Assembly: GCF_003073045.1 (NCBI RefSeq)
Contig: NC_037600.1
Location: 11,086,758-11,150,757, forward strand
Origin: Pomacea canaliculata
Taxonomy: Eukaryota > Mollusca > Gastropoda > Architaenioglossa > Ampullariidae
DNA: 64,000 bases
Reading direction: 5' to 3'
Notes under the pieces: generated by a model
Told to the model about the DNA's origin: nothing
The model's database searches: none
What the model saw: only the letters and a program-made list of their open reading frames with translations
Shown: one piece after another, positions 24,517 to 36,341 of the stretch
Layout: the number at the start of each line of letters is the position of its first letter
Numbering within the stretch: the first letter of the stretch is position 1
Program-made: the position numbers and the translations under genes

Positions 24517-25562
24517 CTCCAACATCAGTAGCTCTTTTTCTATCCGTCTCACTTTTTCTTGACAACAATCCACACTTGACAAGTGCTTTACCCACACTTC
24601 TTGTTGCCAGTCGGACCTAAAGTTCAGGCTGTTGACCCTGTCTGTCAGAGCCTGTGTCATGTGTATCAGTGCAGGACGTGGTGACACTGCGATGACTCGC
24701 GTCACAATGTGTTTGTGTGACGTCACCTTCCCTAGACGGTTGCTAAGGTCAGTCTTGACGTCACATAATGAATTCCTTATTTCGAGATGTGACGTCCTAA
24801 TCTTGTCCCTAAACCTGTTACGAAAATCTTCCACCATCTTGTGTAGACGGTCACATGACTTGTCTACCAGCGCCATGTCTTCTTGTTCGCTGACATTAAC
24901 TCCCTGTAGACGTGACGTCAGCTGACCTATAACCTGCTCTAGCTTCTGCTCTGCTTCTGCCAGAATCTTTGTCAAGTGCTTCATTGAATTTTGAGCTGAC
25001 TCTACTTCATCGTTAAGACAGTTTACTTCGGGGCATACTTTGTGTTTGGTAGTCTTACAGGCTGAGCAGACAGCGAGGCGGTGCTCGCGGCAGAAGAACT
25101 CCGCCTGTTTGTCGCCGTGGTCAGCACACAGTGCAGGGCGGCTGGCAGCCAGACGTTCAGGTGTCACAGTGCTGACACTCTCCACATCGTGACTGCGGGT
25201 CACTGAGAGTTTTTTATGAGCTTTTGTACACGCTGAACACAACATGACCTGGCACTGCAGACAGATGAAGTCCGCCCTGACGTCCTCACACACACAACAA
25301 AGGTGATCTTTACTCACACACGAGCGCTCTCCACCAGCGCTTCCATCACAAAGTCTGTCGGCAGGGCGTCAACAGTGGCGGACGAACTTCCATCTGACTG
25401 CTCTACTATAGGACACCTACACAGCGGACACCCGGCATCAGGTTTGGAATCCATCCAGGAAATGACACATTCTCGACACAGGAGATGACCACAGGGTAGA
25501 ATCTTTGGTGTTGTGAAGTCATTCGTGCATACAGCACACTCTCTTTCATGTGATAGAGACAT
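24517..25562 (-). CDS. TN3 exon 1, frameshifted: RING | B-boxes, coiled coil
   Basis: The first frame holds a complete C3HC4 RING (CAVC, CGHLLCREC, CPLC). The second frame starts at SKDHLCCVCEDV and holds both B-boxes and the coiled coil. One missing base would restore 349 codons. The coiled coil groups with TN2 and TN7, not with TN4, although TN4 shares the N-terminal start and 5' flank. Confidence 0.8.
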
Positions 25563-27390
25563 CTTGGATTCTAAGGCACTGATGATACAAAGCATAAAAA
25601 TTAATGGAATTAAAAAAAATCTTATTCTAAAAAAAATTCAAGTACATCTTTTGCAGATGAATTTATTTGTGAGTTTGAAAAGCAAAGGAGAGAAAAAAGA
25701 AAAAAAAACCATAAAGACAGTCAGATCAATTTAAGTTTTAGAGCATCTTTTTCTTTGCTGAATATTTACATTTTTTTATTCATGCGCCTTTTCCCTTGTT
25801 CTACAATTCTCAAAAGTAACCCCAAAAAGTAACAAATAAAAAAGAAGTATAACAACTTTCTGTTGCCATAAAGAAAAAATTTTAGAAATCCTGGTGTTCA
25901 CATAACTACTTTTATTATTTTTTTTTAATTAGTAAAGTAGTATTTGGTTTTTACTCTAAATAAAAATAGAAACATCACAAGCGGCAGCAGCTAGTTTAAA
26001 ATATTAGTCCATTATAGTTTTGACATTACAAACGCTATTTTAGTAATGTATAAAACGATCTTATTGTACAAGACTGACTGATGAACTGGGTAGAAACGTT
26101 TATGTCATAAACAAGACATAATATTTAAACGCTTTTCCTCTAATACCTTACTTTCAGTTTTTATGCATTTTTGACCGTTAAAAGAAACTGTCAACCTATC
26201 TGCCGCAATGAATGTCACTATACAAGGACTTACCTGCTAAAGTCACACTGTAGATCATGAAGATGGCGGTTTGTTACACACTGACCTGAATGTTAGTGAA
26301 TGTGCAGTGTAAAAATGTACAGTTTACTCACCGTGTCCCTCAAAACAAACAACTGAGGTAAGACTGAATCTGGCCTGACAGTTTATCTTCGTACTTTAGA
26401 CTAAAGATTAGAGAACTTTTCGTTTAGATTAAGTCCTCGCTATTACTAGAGGTTATCTTTGTGGACCTCACCTGACAGTCATAAGAATGACTGTGTTTAT
26501 TTTAACATGTTGACATTTTCACATAAATTAAATATTTAGACTGAATTGTTTGTCAGAGTACAAGTTGTGACTGTCGTTGCTCTGATGTGACCGTTTACAG
26601 CAGTGTTGCTGATGTCTTTTCCTTGTTGTTATTCTTACGAGACGTTTTCGTTAACCTTGTTGCCAACGCTGCTTGGCTTTTGAATGTTGAAGAGAGACCG
26701 GCTGTAGTTGTAAGGACGGTTACTAAACTCGTTTTATCTTTTTTCTGTAAACGATGTTTATAGGCACAGTCACAAACATAGTGGAAATGTTTACTCAACA
26801 CCAATCACATCTCCCACGATAATAGACTCACATGCAGTGGACACTGACTACAGACTGTCAGACTGACAACAGTCTCTCTCTAGCAGACGACACTCGGTCA
26901 GTCTCGGCAAAGTCCTATTTATGCTCTTACGTCATATATTTCACCTCAGTGATGTCATTTTCAGTCTATGCGTCACAGACACTTCTTTCAAGGTCGGTCA
27001 CTGACCCTCACCTTACCCTGACACACACAATCGCCGCACGGGTCACTACGTTAGCAAACCGGACTGAAGGTGTCTGTCAGGCTCGCAGACTTTCAGCATT
27101 TCTTAGCAAATTAATTAAACTCGACACAAACACATTTTAATTAAATCTTTATTTACAAGCAACTATTGAAGACTTGATTACAAATGTGTAGTAAGAAGCA
27201 AAGGTAATTACATAATGTTAACAGTTGTAGTAAAGTAAGTTATTACAGCTCTTATCTCTGGTTTTTGTGAGGCGGCGCCTACCCTATGTGCCCTAAGTCC
27301 ACAGCCCCTAAGGAGCCAGGGGCACATTTCACACCTGAGTAGGCTTAAGGATTCTCGATGTTCCACACATATATCAAACGGGTACCAAAA
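25560..27390. repeat. Duplicated 5' flank, copy A (TN3)
   Basis: Matches 33450-35275 almost base for base with scattered substitutions, covering the leader, a CRE-like site and the far flank. The match continues into the RING half of exon 1 and is lost around B-box 2. Confidence 0.9.
26205..26420 (-). promoter_or_regulatory. Leader module upstream of TN3
   Basis: The minus strand has ACGGTGAGTAAAC, then ACATTCAG|GTCAGTG, AAACCGCCATCTTCATG and TTTAGCAG|GTAAGTCC. That is compatible with a short internal non-coding exon of about 60-70 nt between the last acceptor and donor. Confidence 0.5.
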
Positions 27391-27804
27391 CAAGTACATT
27401 TTAAAAAATATCCAATTTGTAAAATCTCCGACTTAAGACTCATGTCGATGTGACGGGTTACAAATAATTACCTTTAGTTTACTCCAAAAAGAAAGTCTCA
27501 AAATGATTTCCAGTTAAAAAAATAAAAGCGATATAAACTGGAGAGATCAGCCCCCTAGAAAGAATAGTCCACTTTGTTAATGATACAGCAAACTGCGATA
27601 AATAATACAGAGATAGTGGGTTAGAGAAGGATAAACACATTTAACTTTGTAAAATATTAAACGAATATACAAGAGAATTGTACATATTTTAGTAATATGG
27701 ACTAGGCTATTTACAGGTTAACACACGATGTATATTAAAAAAAACCTAATAAAAACCTAATAAGTGGAACGGAAATCCTGGAACCCGACGAAATGAATCA
27801 TTCA

Positions 27805-27814
27805 GCGCATGCGC
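27805..27814. promoter_or_regulatory. NRF1-type palindrome GCGCATGCGC (TN4/TN3 interval)
   Basis: Same palindrome and flanks (TTCA before, AGTACAT after), about 390 bp past TN4. Confidence 0.5.
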
Positions 27815-28199
27815 AGTACATCCTTGTTAGTGATTACCGCGAATCATCTTGTATGAGCATTACGCTTTCACGATAAAGATAAAAGCGACTAGAATCAAAA
27901 AGAATTTTATAGTCTGTCAAAATCACTATAAAGTGAATAATAATTTTACAAGTCCACAGCAGAAACAAAAGAAATTGATAAAATAGAGTCCAACAGTCTG
28001 TCTGTGTCTCGCTCTTCCACCTTTTCCGCTGTTGTACAAAACATCTGTCGGCTGCTACTATCGTCAACATCTTTGTTATCGAGTGAGGAGAACTGGGCAG
28101 AAGGGGTGGAGCGGTTTAACTATATTTTAACTGTCGATAAACAGTAACTTACAGATGAACATCATTTACTGTGTCAGCCTTCTTGTTCTCTGATATTTT

Positions 28200-29835
28200 T
28201 TATGTCATCCTAGATGTAGGAAGGGCTGTCACCTGTTCAACAGACAACAAAGCAGCAGGTACAAAGCTAATGATTTGTACATAGAACAAGGAAATTTTGT
28301 ACAAGTGTCCACTTTACGAAACGTCAGAACTAGAAAGTATTTAATAAAATGTTTCATCTTTATTATCGTTAACTGAAAATTTCCGAAACATTTTCACATT
28401 ATTTTAGTTCAATAGACCGTTATAGTCTCCCGAAGTAATTCCGAACTTCTCTTTGTAATGTCGGTTGTACTTGTATCTCTCACCTTTGTTACTGAACTAG
28501 ACATATCAAAGACAGCAAAACATGGCGGTGTCACACGTTTCGGTACAACACCCTTGTCTTGTCCGTCGATGTAGACGTGAAGGTAGTTTGATGAGTCCAC
28601 CAGTAACCCAACTCGACTCCCGACTTTGAGTCTTCTAAGAACTTTATCCAGCCTGGTCCGCACCTAAAGACAAATACCTGATATTTTTACCTTTAAATAA
28701 AATACTAAGCGGGATGTGAGTAACCTAGCTTAATCCTAGTCTTTATTTCTAGCCTGCGCTGTTCCACAATTATTCATGGAACTGCGTACGAAAAAAAAGA
28801 AATGCTTGATTTCTTCAGAAAAATAAAATGTAAGGTAGGGATGGGACTGATCTGATTGTATCGTGACTTTATGTACAAAGGAAAGAGATTTTCATTTACG
28901 AGTAACGACTGATTTATTGACATCAGTTAAAGCCTTCGTTGTCTTTCTTCTCACGGGTTACTCCTCAGCTTGAGATAACATTCCCAGAAATCTAGGTAAA
29001 TAACCCATTTCCATTCTTGAGGTACACGTTTATAAAATTTACTGTGCCTAGCCACCTAAAAAGCATATTCTTTTGGCTTTCATCGTGTCTACGTCAACAT
29101 ATAGACACCCGGTACTCAGGTGTTTTTTGTTTGTTTGTTTGTTTTTTTTTTGTTTACCTTATTCTGTATAATGGGATGTTTGCAGGATTTTATTTACAGT
29201 TAAGAAATCTTTTACATTTAATTTTAGGGAAAAAGTATTTGTCACTGAATTTTATATGCTCATTTGAAATAGAAAGAATATAGAACTAAACGTTTAAAAC
29301 TGATTTGTTGTATAAAAAGGTAAAAAGAAGGAAATGATAATTAGCTTCAACTTGTATACATAGACCAAGGAACAAAGCCCTTTGTACGGACTTCAAACCA
29401 TTAAACGTACATGTTGTCCATAGTAGTAGATCCCACTGTAAGAGACAAAAACAGAATCCTCCAGGTCTCGATGCTCTTCTGTCAGATGGAGATATGCAGG
29501 AGAAGTTCTTGTCACTCCCAATGATAACTCGTTGTTGTTAAGTGATACTGCATCCACTCTGACCTGTCAATATTAAAGTGTCATGACATGGCAAACTGTG
29601 TCAGCTGATTAGGGTAACTAAGTGGACTTAAGTAGGTCTTTCTCTCAGTAAAGTAAAAAAGTGACCAAAGACGGACTCTATGAATTGAGACTACTCATCT
29701 AAGTAAACTTTCTTTAAAGTAACTTCAGCTTTTTAAAAAGGAACTCTAAACAAAACATTACGGATTATTTTGTTTGCGTCTGTGCACTATAAAAAAGTGC
29801 ATATGAGTATTTTTGTTTTGTTTTTATTAGTAACA

Positions 29836-29926
<91 letters not shown>

Positions 29927-30143
29927 CCACCTTCGTCATCGTCATCGTCGTCGTCGTCATCGTCATTGTAGCCTAATATCTTACTTCATACAAGACGTTC
30001 GGAACCATAGCGTCACGTGACACGACCATCGCGTTACTGAAGAAAAGTCGATTTATCTTCTCCGCAGTCCTGTTACCGTTCGTCAGACGAATGCTGTTTC
30101 CGCAGTTTTCGTGGAACACAAGGACTGGTGGCTGTGCGTCCAG
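28200..30143 (-). CDS. TN4 NHR exons
   Basis: NHR1: FHENCGNSIRLTNGNRTAEK, then a SNAMVVSRDAM segment. NHR2: VRVDAVSLNNNELSLGVTRT then SPAYL. NHR3: GSRVGLLVDSSNYLHVYI, DGQDKGVVPKRV and PCFAVFDMSSSVTK. End: VTALPTSRMT. The interval includes the 12 nt (30132-30143) that would be exonic if the paralogues' upstream acceptor were active. Confidence 0.82.
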
Positions 30144-32356
30144 TTGTAAATAAAGTCCCTTCCCGTGTCAAAAAATTTATTAACAGATATTTACTGGACA
30201 ATAATAAATTTTAGTAATAAAAAGTTAAGAAATCGAAATACAATACAGTAATATTCTTTTAATATTTAATAACTCAAATGTTTTGGTATTTGTGTTTTAG
30301 TTATACTTAATAAGACGGGTTATTTCTCCGTTAATATCTGCAATTATACAGTAATTATAAATATTTGTGTGTGGAAGAATCCACTTGCCATACATTACAT
30401 CACAATATGCCACACAAAAACCTATACATTTGTTTAAATAAGTTACTGGGGATGTGATAATATACACATTTAACGGCTGGCAGATACAATACTACACATT
30501 TTGGCATTTTATTAAAACATACATTCTGAAATAATTTTAACGAGCTAGAAGTGGATGTGTCTGTGAGTGTGTTTGTTTACTTTTATTTTAGATGTAAGGT
30601 ATTGAGATAAGCACTTTGCTTAATGCCTTGCCAGGTACAATGTCGGTCCTGACATATTTCACACATCAGCTGTCTATTGTTCTAAAATTAAATATATTTT
30701 ATAACACACATACAAACAGAGACTTGCACACATTATTGTCATTTTAGCCTAGAAAGTGTTTTCAACCTTACATGCATTTATTTACCATTGCATAATTCTC
30801 ATTGTTTGTTTGTTTTTTTAATCGTTGACTAAACAATAACAAAGATTGCTTCACAAACAGCGATAAAGTAAAGTATTCAATCTTTAGATTTATCGGCTAC
30901 AAAGTTTCATGCATTAAAAATAAAATTCTTACAGGGTTTATGAAATTATAGTTTAATTTGGTAAAGATATATGATTTTACCGTGTGCGGACGTATTGCCG
31001 ACGGACGTTTCGCCGCTGGACGTTTCGGAGTCGGACGTTTTGCCGCATTATGTCAGAGAGAGAGAGAGAGAGCTTACTTACTTCTCAAAGAATGAAAGTA
31101 ACTACTAGATTACACAATAATTCTTTATTTCAAACAAATTTTACACACAGACTTCACAGACAGTTCACTTTGATTGTCACAGATTATGCGCAACAGCTTT
31201 GAGAAAAAACATTGATACAATGGCGAGAGAAATGTGTGAGCTAACGGTTTATATGAGGAGGGATAGTGAGAGAGAGTTGACTGATACATTGATACAATGG
31301 CGAGAGAAATGTGTGAGCTAAGGGGCGTCCCACACTTGACTTCGGCTAAAGGTCCCGCCTGAAATGCCGAAATGAAGTGCCCCGCGCCGAAACGTCCGGC
31401 GGCGAAACGCCGGTCGGCAAAATGTCCGACTCCGAAACGTCCAGCGGCGAAACGTCCAGTCGGCAAAACGTCCGGCTCCGAAACGTCTGGCGGTGAAACG
31501 TCCGTCGGCGAAAAGTCCGTGTACCGATTTTACACTTATCAAATAAAATAAGTAATACAGCAAGTAATTTACAGCCAATATATAATAATCGAATACTTTT
31601 TGTATACACTATTTGTGTTTACATCTTAGTGTAATTGAAACTAACCCAAAAATCAGCAAAAAAAAATCGTTTATTCAAGTATTTTGTCAGAATAATATTA
31701 ATACACAAACATCAATACTTGATATTACCGTCTCACTTAGGTCGACACGGGTGTTTGCGATCTTTTCTGTGAGTAATGTGTTAGCCTCCTGTCTTTGCTG
31801 GTCCTGGATTAAAAAAAGTTTTCTCGCTAAAAACAACCAATCTCTCCTTTTTCAGAGTCCAAAGCTTATATTAATTCAGTCCCTGTTTGTAATGTTTAAC
31901 TTTTATCGCCTTAGGAATTGCTTTGTGATTGGTCAATAGGACTTTCTGGCTACCTAAAGAAGGGGCCTTGAAACACTCACTAAACTAACTCTAGTCTATT
32001 AGTTCTCAGATCACATATAACATAAAACATTAACATAATTTATTCACATCTAAATGTTTCGGATTTGCATTTAAAAGTAACCGTCTTTCATGGAATAAAC
32101 ACCTAACAGCTAAGATATGGATGTAGTTTAATGGTTGATGCGTACAAATCACCAAACGGAGTTTAATTTGCATGTAAGTGTTTGTATAATAATACTAAGC
32201 CACTTCCAAATGAAAGAATGACAAGTCAGTGAATAGCGAGTAACTTAGATAAAAAAAATAAATTAAAATTATTTCTAAAAATATAGGTTAAACATATTAC
32301 AGGATGAAAGAACTGTATACTTTAGGCTTGGTCTGTTGCTGTTGTTGTTGTTGTTG

Positions 32357-32387
<31 letters not shown>

Positions 32388-33451
32388 TGTTGTTGTTGTT
32401 GTTGAAATTGATGTAGTTTATCCTCTATGGCTTTTTCCAATTCGTTGTAGAATTTCACACTTATCTTACGTGAAGTCATCCAAGAGCCTTCATCTAGATG
32501 GGAATTGAGGTCAAGGCTGTTGACCCTGTCTGTCAGAGCCTGGGTCACGTGTATTAGCCCCGCACGTGGCGCCACTGCTCTAGCTCGCGTCACTATATTC
32601 CTGTGTGACGTCACTTTCCCCAGACGTTTGTCGAGTTCTTGTTTAACTTCCAATAACGAATTCTTCACTTGTAAACTTAAATCATGTATCTGTTTCTTCA
32701 GTTCTTTTCGACAGCTTTCCACCATGCTCTGAAGTTTGTCGCATGTCTTGTCTACCTGTGTCATGTCTTCTTGTTCCATGTCCTCCACCTTCTGAAGACG
32801 TATGGCGAGCTGCTCTGTACCTTGCTTCAGACTGTACTCGGCCTGAACCAGTTGGTCAGTCAAACCACAAAGTGTTATTTCAGCCGCTTTCATTTCGTCG
32901 TTGATATCTTTCACAGCTGAACATGTTCTGTGTTTGATGGACGAACAAGACGCACAGATACTAAGGTGATGATCAGCGCAAAATGCCTCCGCGTGTTTGT
33001 CGCCGTGGTCAGCACACAGTGCAGGGCGGCTGGCAGCCAGACGTTCAGGTGTCACAGTGCTGACACTCTCCACATCGTGACTGCGGGTCACTGGGAGCTT
33101 TTTATGAACCTTTGTACAGGCTGAACACATCATGACCTGACACTGCATACAGATGAAGTCCGCCCTGACGTCCTCACACACACAACAAAGGTGATCTTTA
33201 CTCAGCACACGAGCGCTCTCCACCAGCGCTTCCATCGCAAATTCTGTCGGCAGGGCGTCAACAGTGTCGGACGAACTTCCATCTGACTGCTGTACTATAG
33301 GACATCTACACAACGGACACCCGGCATCAGGTTTGGAATCCATCCAGGAAATGACACATTCTCGACACAGGAGATGACCACAGGGTAGAATCTTTGGAGC
33401 GGTGAAGTCATTCGTGCACACAGCACACTCTCTTTCATGTGATAGAGACAT
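28200..33451 (-). CDS. TN4: TRIM-NHR gene with a polyglutamine tract, open
   Basis: Predicted protein of about 547 residues. Exons: 33451-32321 (377 codons), NHR1 30131-29985 (49), NHR2 29563-29411 (51), NHR3 28663-28484 (60), last exon 28232-28200. At NHR1 the upstream acceptor used by TN3/TN5 (TTTACAG) reads TTTACAA, so I chose the next AG 12 nt downstream (GCACAG|CCA), which keeps frame. The NHR2 donor is GTACGT, less usual than GTAAGT. Exon 1 is a mosaic: start and RING like TN3, coiled coil like TN5, ending in 24 glutamines. The first intron holds a 547-bp fold-back element, and a long (ATC)n array starts close to the NHR1 donor. Confidence 0.86.
29836..29967. repeat. Long (ATC)n microsatellite after the TN4 NHR1 donor
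   Basis: About 130 bp of CAT/CGT triplets starting about 20 bp inside the intron; the longest such array in the window. Confidence 0.95.
30980..31526. mobile_element. Fold-back MITE-like element in TN4 intron 1
   Basis: Left arm (30980-31053) and right arm (31450-31526) are imperfect inverted repeats of about 75 bp, built from GGACGTTTCGCCG-type subrepeats. Further subrepeats extend inward from the right arm to about 31380. ATTTTA flanks both sides (possibly 8 bp, GATTTTAC, depending on the border). TN5 lacks the insert at the matching position (near 39355). An internal block (GGCGAGAGAAATGTGTGAGC) occurs twice. No transposase is visible. Confidence 0.78.
32321..33451 (-). CDS. TN4 exon 1: RING, two B-boxes, coiled coil, polyQ
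   Basis: 377 residues starting MSLSHERECAVC with intact RING and both B-boxes. B-box 2 reads CADHGDKHAEAFCADHHL with CASC after it. The coiled coil (DEMKAAEITL, LVQAEYSLKQ) is the divergent type shared with TN5. The polyQ codons (32333-32404) mix CAA with an uninterrupted CAG run, a length-unstable configuration. The donor is AAA|GTATAC. Confidence 0.87.
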
Positions 33452-35275
33452 CTTGGATTCAAAGGCACTGATGACACAAAGCATGAAAATTAATGGAATT
33501 TAAAAAAAATCTTATTCTGAAAAAATTTCAAGTACATCTTTTGCAGATGAATTTATTTGTGAGTTTGAAAAGCAAAGGAGAGAAAAAAGAAAAAAAACAA
33601 CCCTAAAGACAGTCAGACCAATTACAGTTTTAGAGCATCTTTTTCTTTGCTGAATATTTACATTTTTTTATTCAAGCGCCTTTTCCCTCGTTCTACAATT
33701 CTCAAAAGTAACCCCAAAAAGTAACAGATAAATAAGAAGTATAACAACTTTCTGTTGCCTTAAAGAAAAAAATTTAGAAATCCTGGTGTTCACATCACTA
33801 CTTTTATTATTTTTTTTTAATTAGTAAAGTAGTATTTGGTTTTTACTCTAAATAAAAATAGAAACATCACAAGCGGCAGCAGCTAGTTTAAAATATTAGT
33901 CCATTATAGTTTTGACATTACAAACGCTATTTTAGTAATGTATAAAACGATCTTATTGTACAAGACTGACTGATGAACTGGGTAGAAACGTTTATGTCAT
34001 AAACAAGACATAATATTTAAGCGCTTTTCCTCTAATACCTTACTTTCAGTTTTTATGCATTTTTGACCGTTAAAAGAAACTGTCAACCTATCTGCCGCAA
34101 TGAATGTCACTGTACAAGGACTTACCTGCTAAAGTCACACTGTAGATCATGATGATGGCGGTTTGTTACACACTGACCTGAATGTTAGTGAATGTGCAGT
34201 GTAAAAATGTACAGTTTACTCACCGTGTCCTTCAAAACAAACAACTGAGGTAAGACTGAATCTGGCCTGACAGTTTATCTTCGTACTTTAGACTAAAGAT
34301 TAGAGAACTTTTCGTTGAGATTAAGTCCTCGCTATCACTAGAGGTTATCTTTGTGGACCTCACCTGACAGTCATAAGAATGACTGTTTATTTTAACATGT
34401 TGACATTTTAACATAAATTAAATATTTAGCCCGAATTCTTTGTCAGTGTACAAGTTGTGACTGTCGTTGCTCTGATGTGACCGTTTACAGCTGTGTTGCT
34501 GATGTCTTTTCCTTGTTGTTATTCTTACGAGACGTTTTCGTTAACCTCGCTGCCAACGCTGCTTGGCTTTTGAATGTTGAAGAGAGACCGGCTGTAGTTG
34601 TAAGGACGGTTACTAAACTCGTTTGATCTTTTTTCTGTAAACAAAGGTTACAGACAGAGTCACAAACACAGCGGAGATGTTTACTCAGCACCAATCACAT
34701 CCCCCATGATGGCAGACTGACATGCAGTGGACACTGACTGTCAGACTGACTGCAGTCTCTCTCCAGCAGAGGACACTCGGTCAGTCTCGGCAAAGTCCTA
34801 TTTCTGCTCTTACGTCATATATTTTACCTCAATGACGTCATTGTCAGTCTTTGCGTCACAGACACTTCTTTGAAGGTCGATCGCTGACCCTCACCTTACC
34901 CACAACACACACAATCGCCGCACGGGTCACTAGGTTAGCAAACCGGACTGAATGTGTCTGTCAGGCTCGCAGACTTTCAGCATTTCTTATCAAATTAATT
35001 AAACTCGACACAAACACATTTCAATCAAATCTTTATTACATGCAACAATTCAAGACTTGATGACAAATGTGTAGTAAGAAGCAAAGGTAATTACATAATG
35101 TTAACAGTTGTAGTGAAGTAAGGTGTTACAGCTCTTATCTCTGGTTTTTTTGAGGCGGCGCCCACCCCGTGTACATCATCGCCTTATGTCCACAGCCCCT
35201 AAGGAGCCAGGTACCCATTTCACACCTGATTAGGCTTATGGATGTTCGCTGTTCCACACATACATCAAACAGGTT
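33450..35275. repeat. Duplicated 5' flank, copy B (TN4)
   Basis: Partner of 25560-27390. Contains an intact TGACGTCA near 34836 where copy A has TGATGTCA. Confidence 0.9.
34100..34320 (-). promoter_or_regulatory. Leader module upstream of TN4
   Basis: Near-identical to the TN3 module, part of a longer duplicated flank (33.45-35.27 kb). The CCGCCATCAT core differs by one base from TN3, and both donor-like sites are unchanged. Confidence 0.5.
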
Positions 35276-35940
35276 GGTGTGTGTCCTTCAGGTCTATACT
35301 GTATATAAATATGAGCCCACTGGTATAATGGGGCTGAATTCCTTGGAGAAGTAGAATAATTATTTAGCGGATACTTATCGTTACAAGGTCAGTATACAAG
35401 TGTGTGAACACACCGGTACATTCCGTGTATGTGTTAGTTATGAAGAAGCTCACACCACCTGCCATGTTCTGGTAACAAGATGCGTTTCGTGTTATCCTGC
35501 ATCTCGCTCCTTCCATGTTTCTAGTCTATTTTTGTGTTTGATTCATTTAAAGAAAAAGCTGAACTTTGAAAAGCAGTGTTACACATCACCATGAGTGTGG
35601 CCCCACAGGATAATTAGGCACCAAACAGAAATGGCTGGACACAGATGTGCAACAATCTTATGTCATCTCTCATTGTTTGGCTCGGTCAGTTGTATGAAGA
35701 ACAGAGAACAGGACTGTTAGTAAAAGAGTAATACACTGACAAAGTATCGGGGAGTTGACAGCTTCTTTCTACCTAACCGCAGGACAGCGTTTGCTTTGTA
35801 TTATATTGAACAAATACACAACTGAATTGTACATATTTTAGTAATATTGACAAGGCTATTAACAGGTTAAAACACAATGTATATTGAAAAACTAATAAGT
35901 ACAATAGAAATCCAGTAACCCTAAAAAAATGAATTATTCA

Positions 35941-35950
35941 GCGCATGCGC
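35941..35950. promoter_or_regulatory. NRF1-type palindrome GCGCATGCGC (TN5/TN4 interval)
   Basis: Same palindrome and flanks, about 390 bp past TN5. A worn copy (TTTAGCGCAGGAAAC) is near 39205 inside TN5 intron 1. Confidence 0.5.
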
Positions 35951-36341
35951 AGTACATACTTGTTGATGATTACAGCGAATCATCTTGTATGAGCAACACG
36001 CTTTAAACCTTAGATAGAATCAAACAGAATTCCAAAGTCTGACAAAATCATTTAAATGTGAGTAATAACTTTAGTTAGTGGACAGCAGAAACAGAGGAAA
36101 TTAATTAAATCGAGACCGTATTCCTGAAAGAGTCCAGCACAGTCTGTATGTGTGTGACTCTTCCACCTTTTCCGCTGTTGTACAAAACATCTGTCGGCTG
36201 CTACTATCGTCAACATCTTTGTTACCGAGTGAGAGGAACTGGACAGAAGAGTGGATCGGTTTAACTACATTTTAACTGTAGGTGAACAGTAACTTACACA
36301 TGAACATCATTTACTGTCTCAGCCTTCTTCTCTGATATTTC

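Larger units (their letters stand above)
21927..25562 (-). pseudogene. TN3: TRIM-NHR gene with a frameshift after the RING
   Basis: Exons: 25562-24517 (1046 nt), NHR1 23790-23632 (53 codons), NHR2 23302-23150 (51), NHR3 22412-22233 (60), last exon 21959-21927. Other copies read ctcagcacacgagc where this one reads ctcacacacgagc near 25314-25320. That one-base loss separates the RING (frame ends after ALVESARV) from the B-boxes, which stay open in the next frame down to the donor GAG|GTAAAT. If real, only a short RING fragment would be made. Everything downstream is intact and spliceable, including the NHR, so the lesion is recent or is an assembly error. The start used is MSLSHERE, because the upstream ATG precedes the acceptor (GTATCATCAG). 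The 5' flank is a near-copy of that of TN4. Confidence 0.82.

Noticed and set aside
26595..26804. 69-codon minus-strand frame also open at 34485-34694
   Set aside because: The two lie in a recent duplication, so sharing an open frame is expected; the differences are not biased to silent positions and no domain is recognised.
29770..29976. Polyisoleucine open frame
   Set aside because: Translation of the (ATC)n microsatellite.
30980..31526. CRISPR-like array of short repeats
   Set aside because: Repeats are adjacent without unique spacers, inverted about a core, and sit in an animal intron.
31125..31609. GRFAAGRFG-type repetitive protein
   Set aside because: It is the translated inverted-repeat arm of the fold-back element, open in several frames because of the subrepeat.
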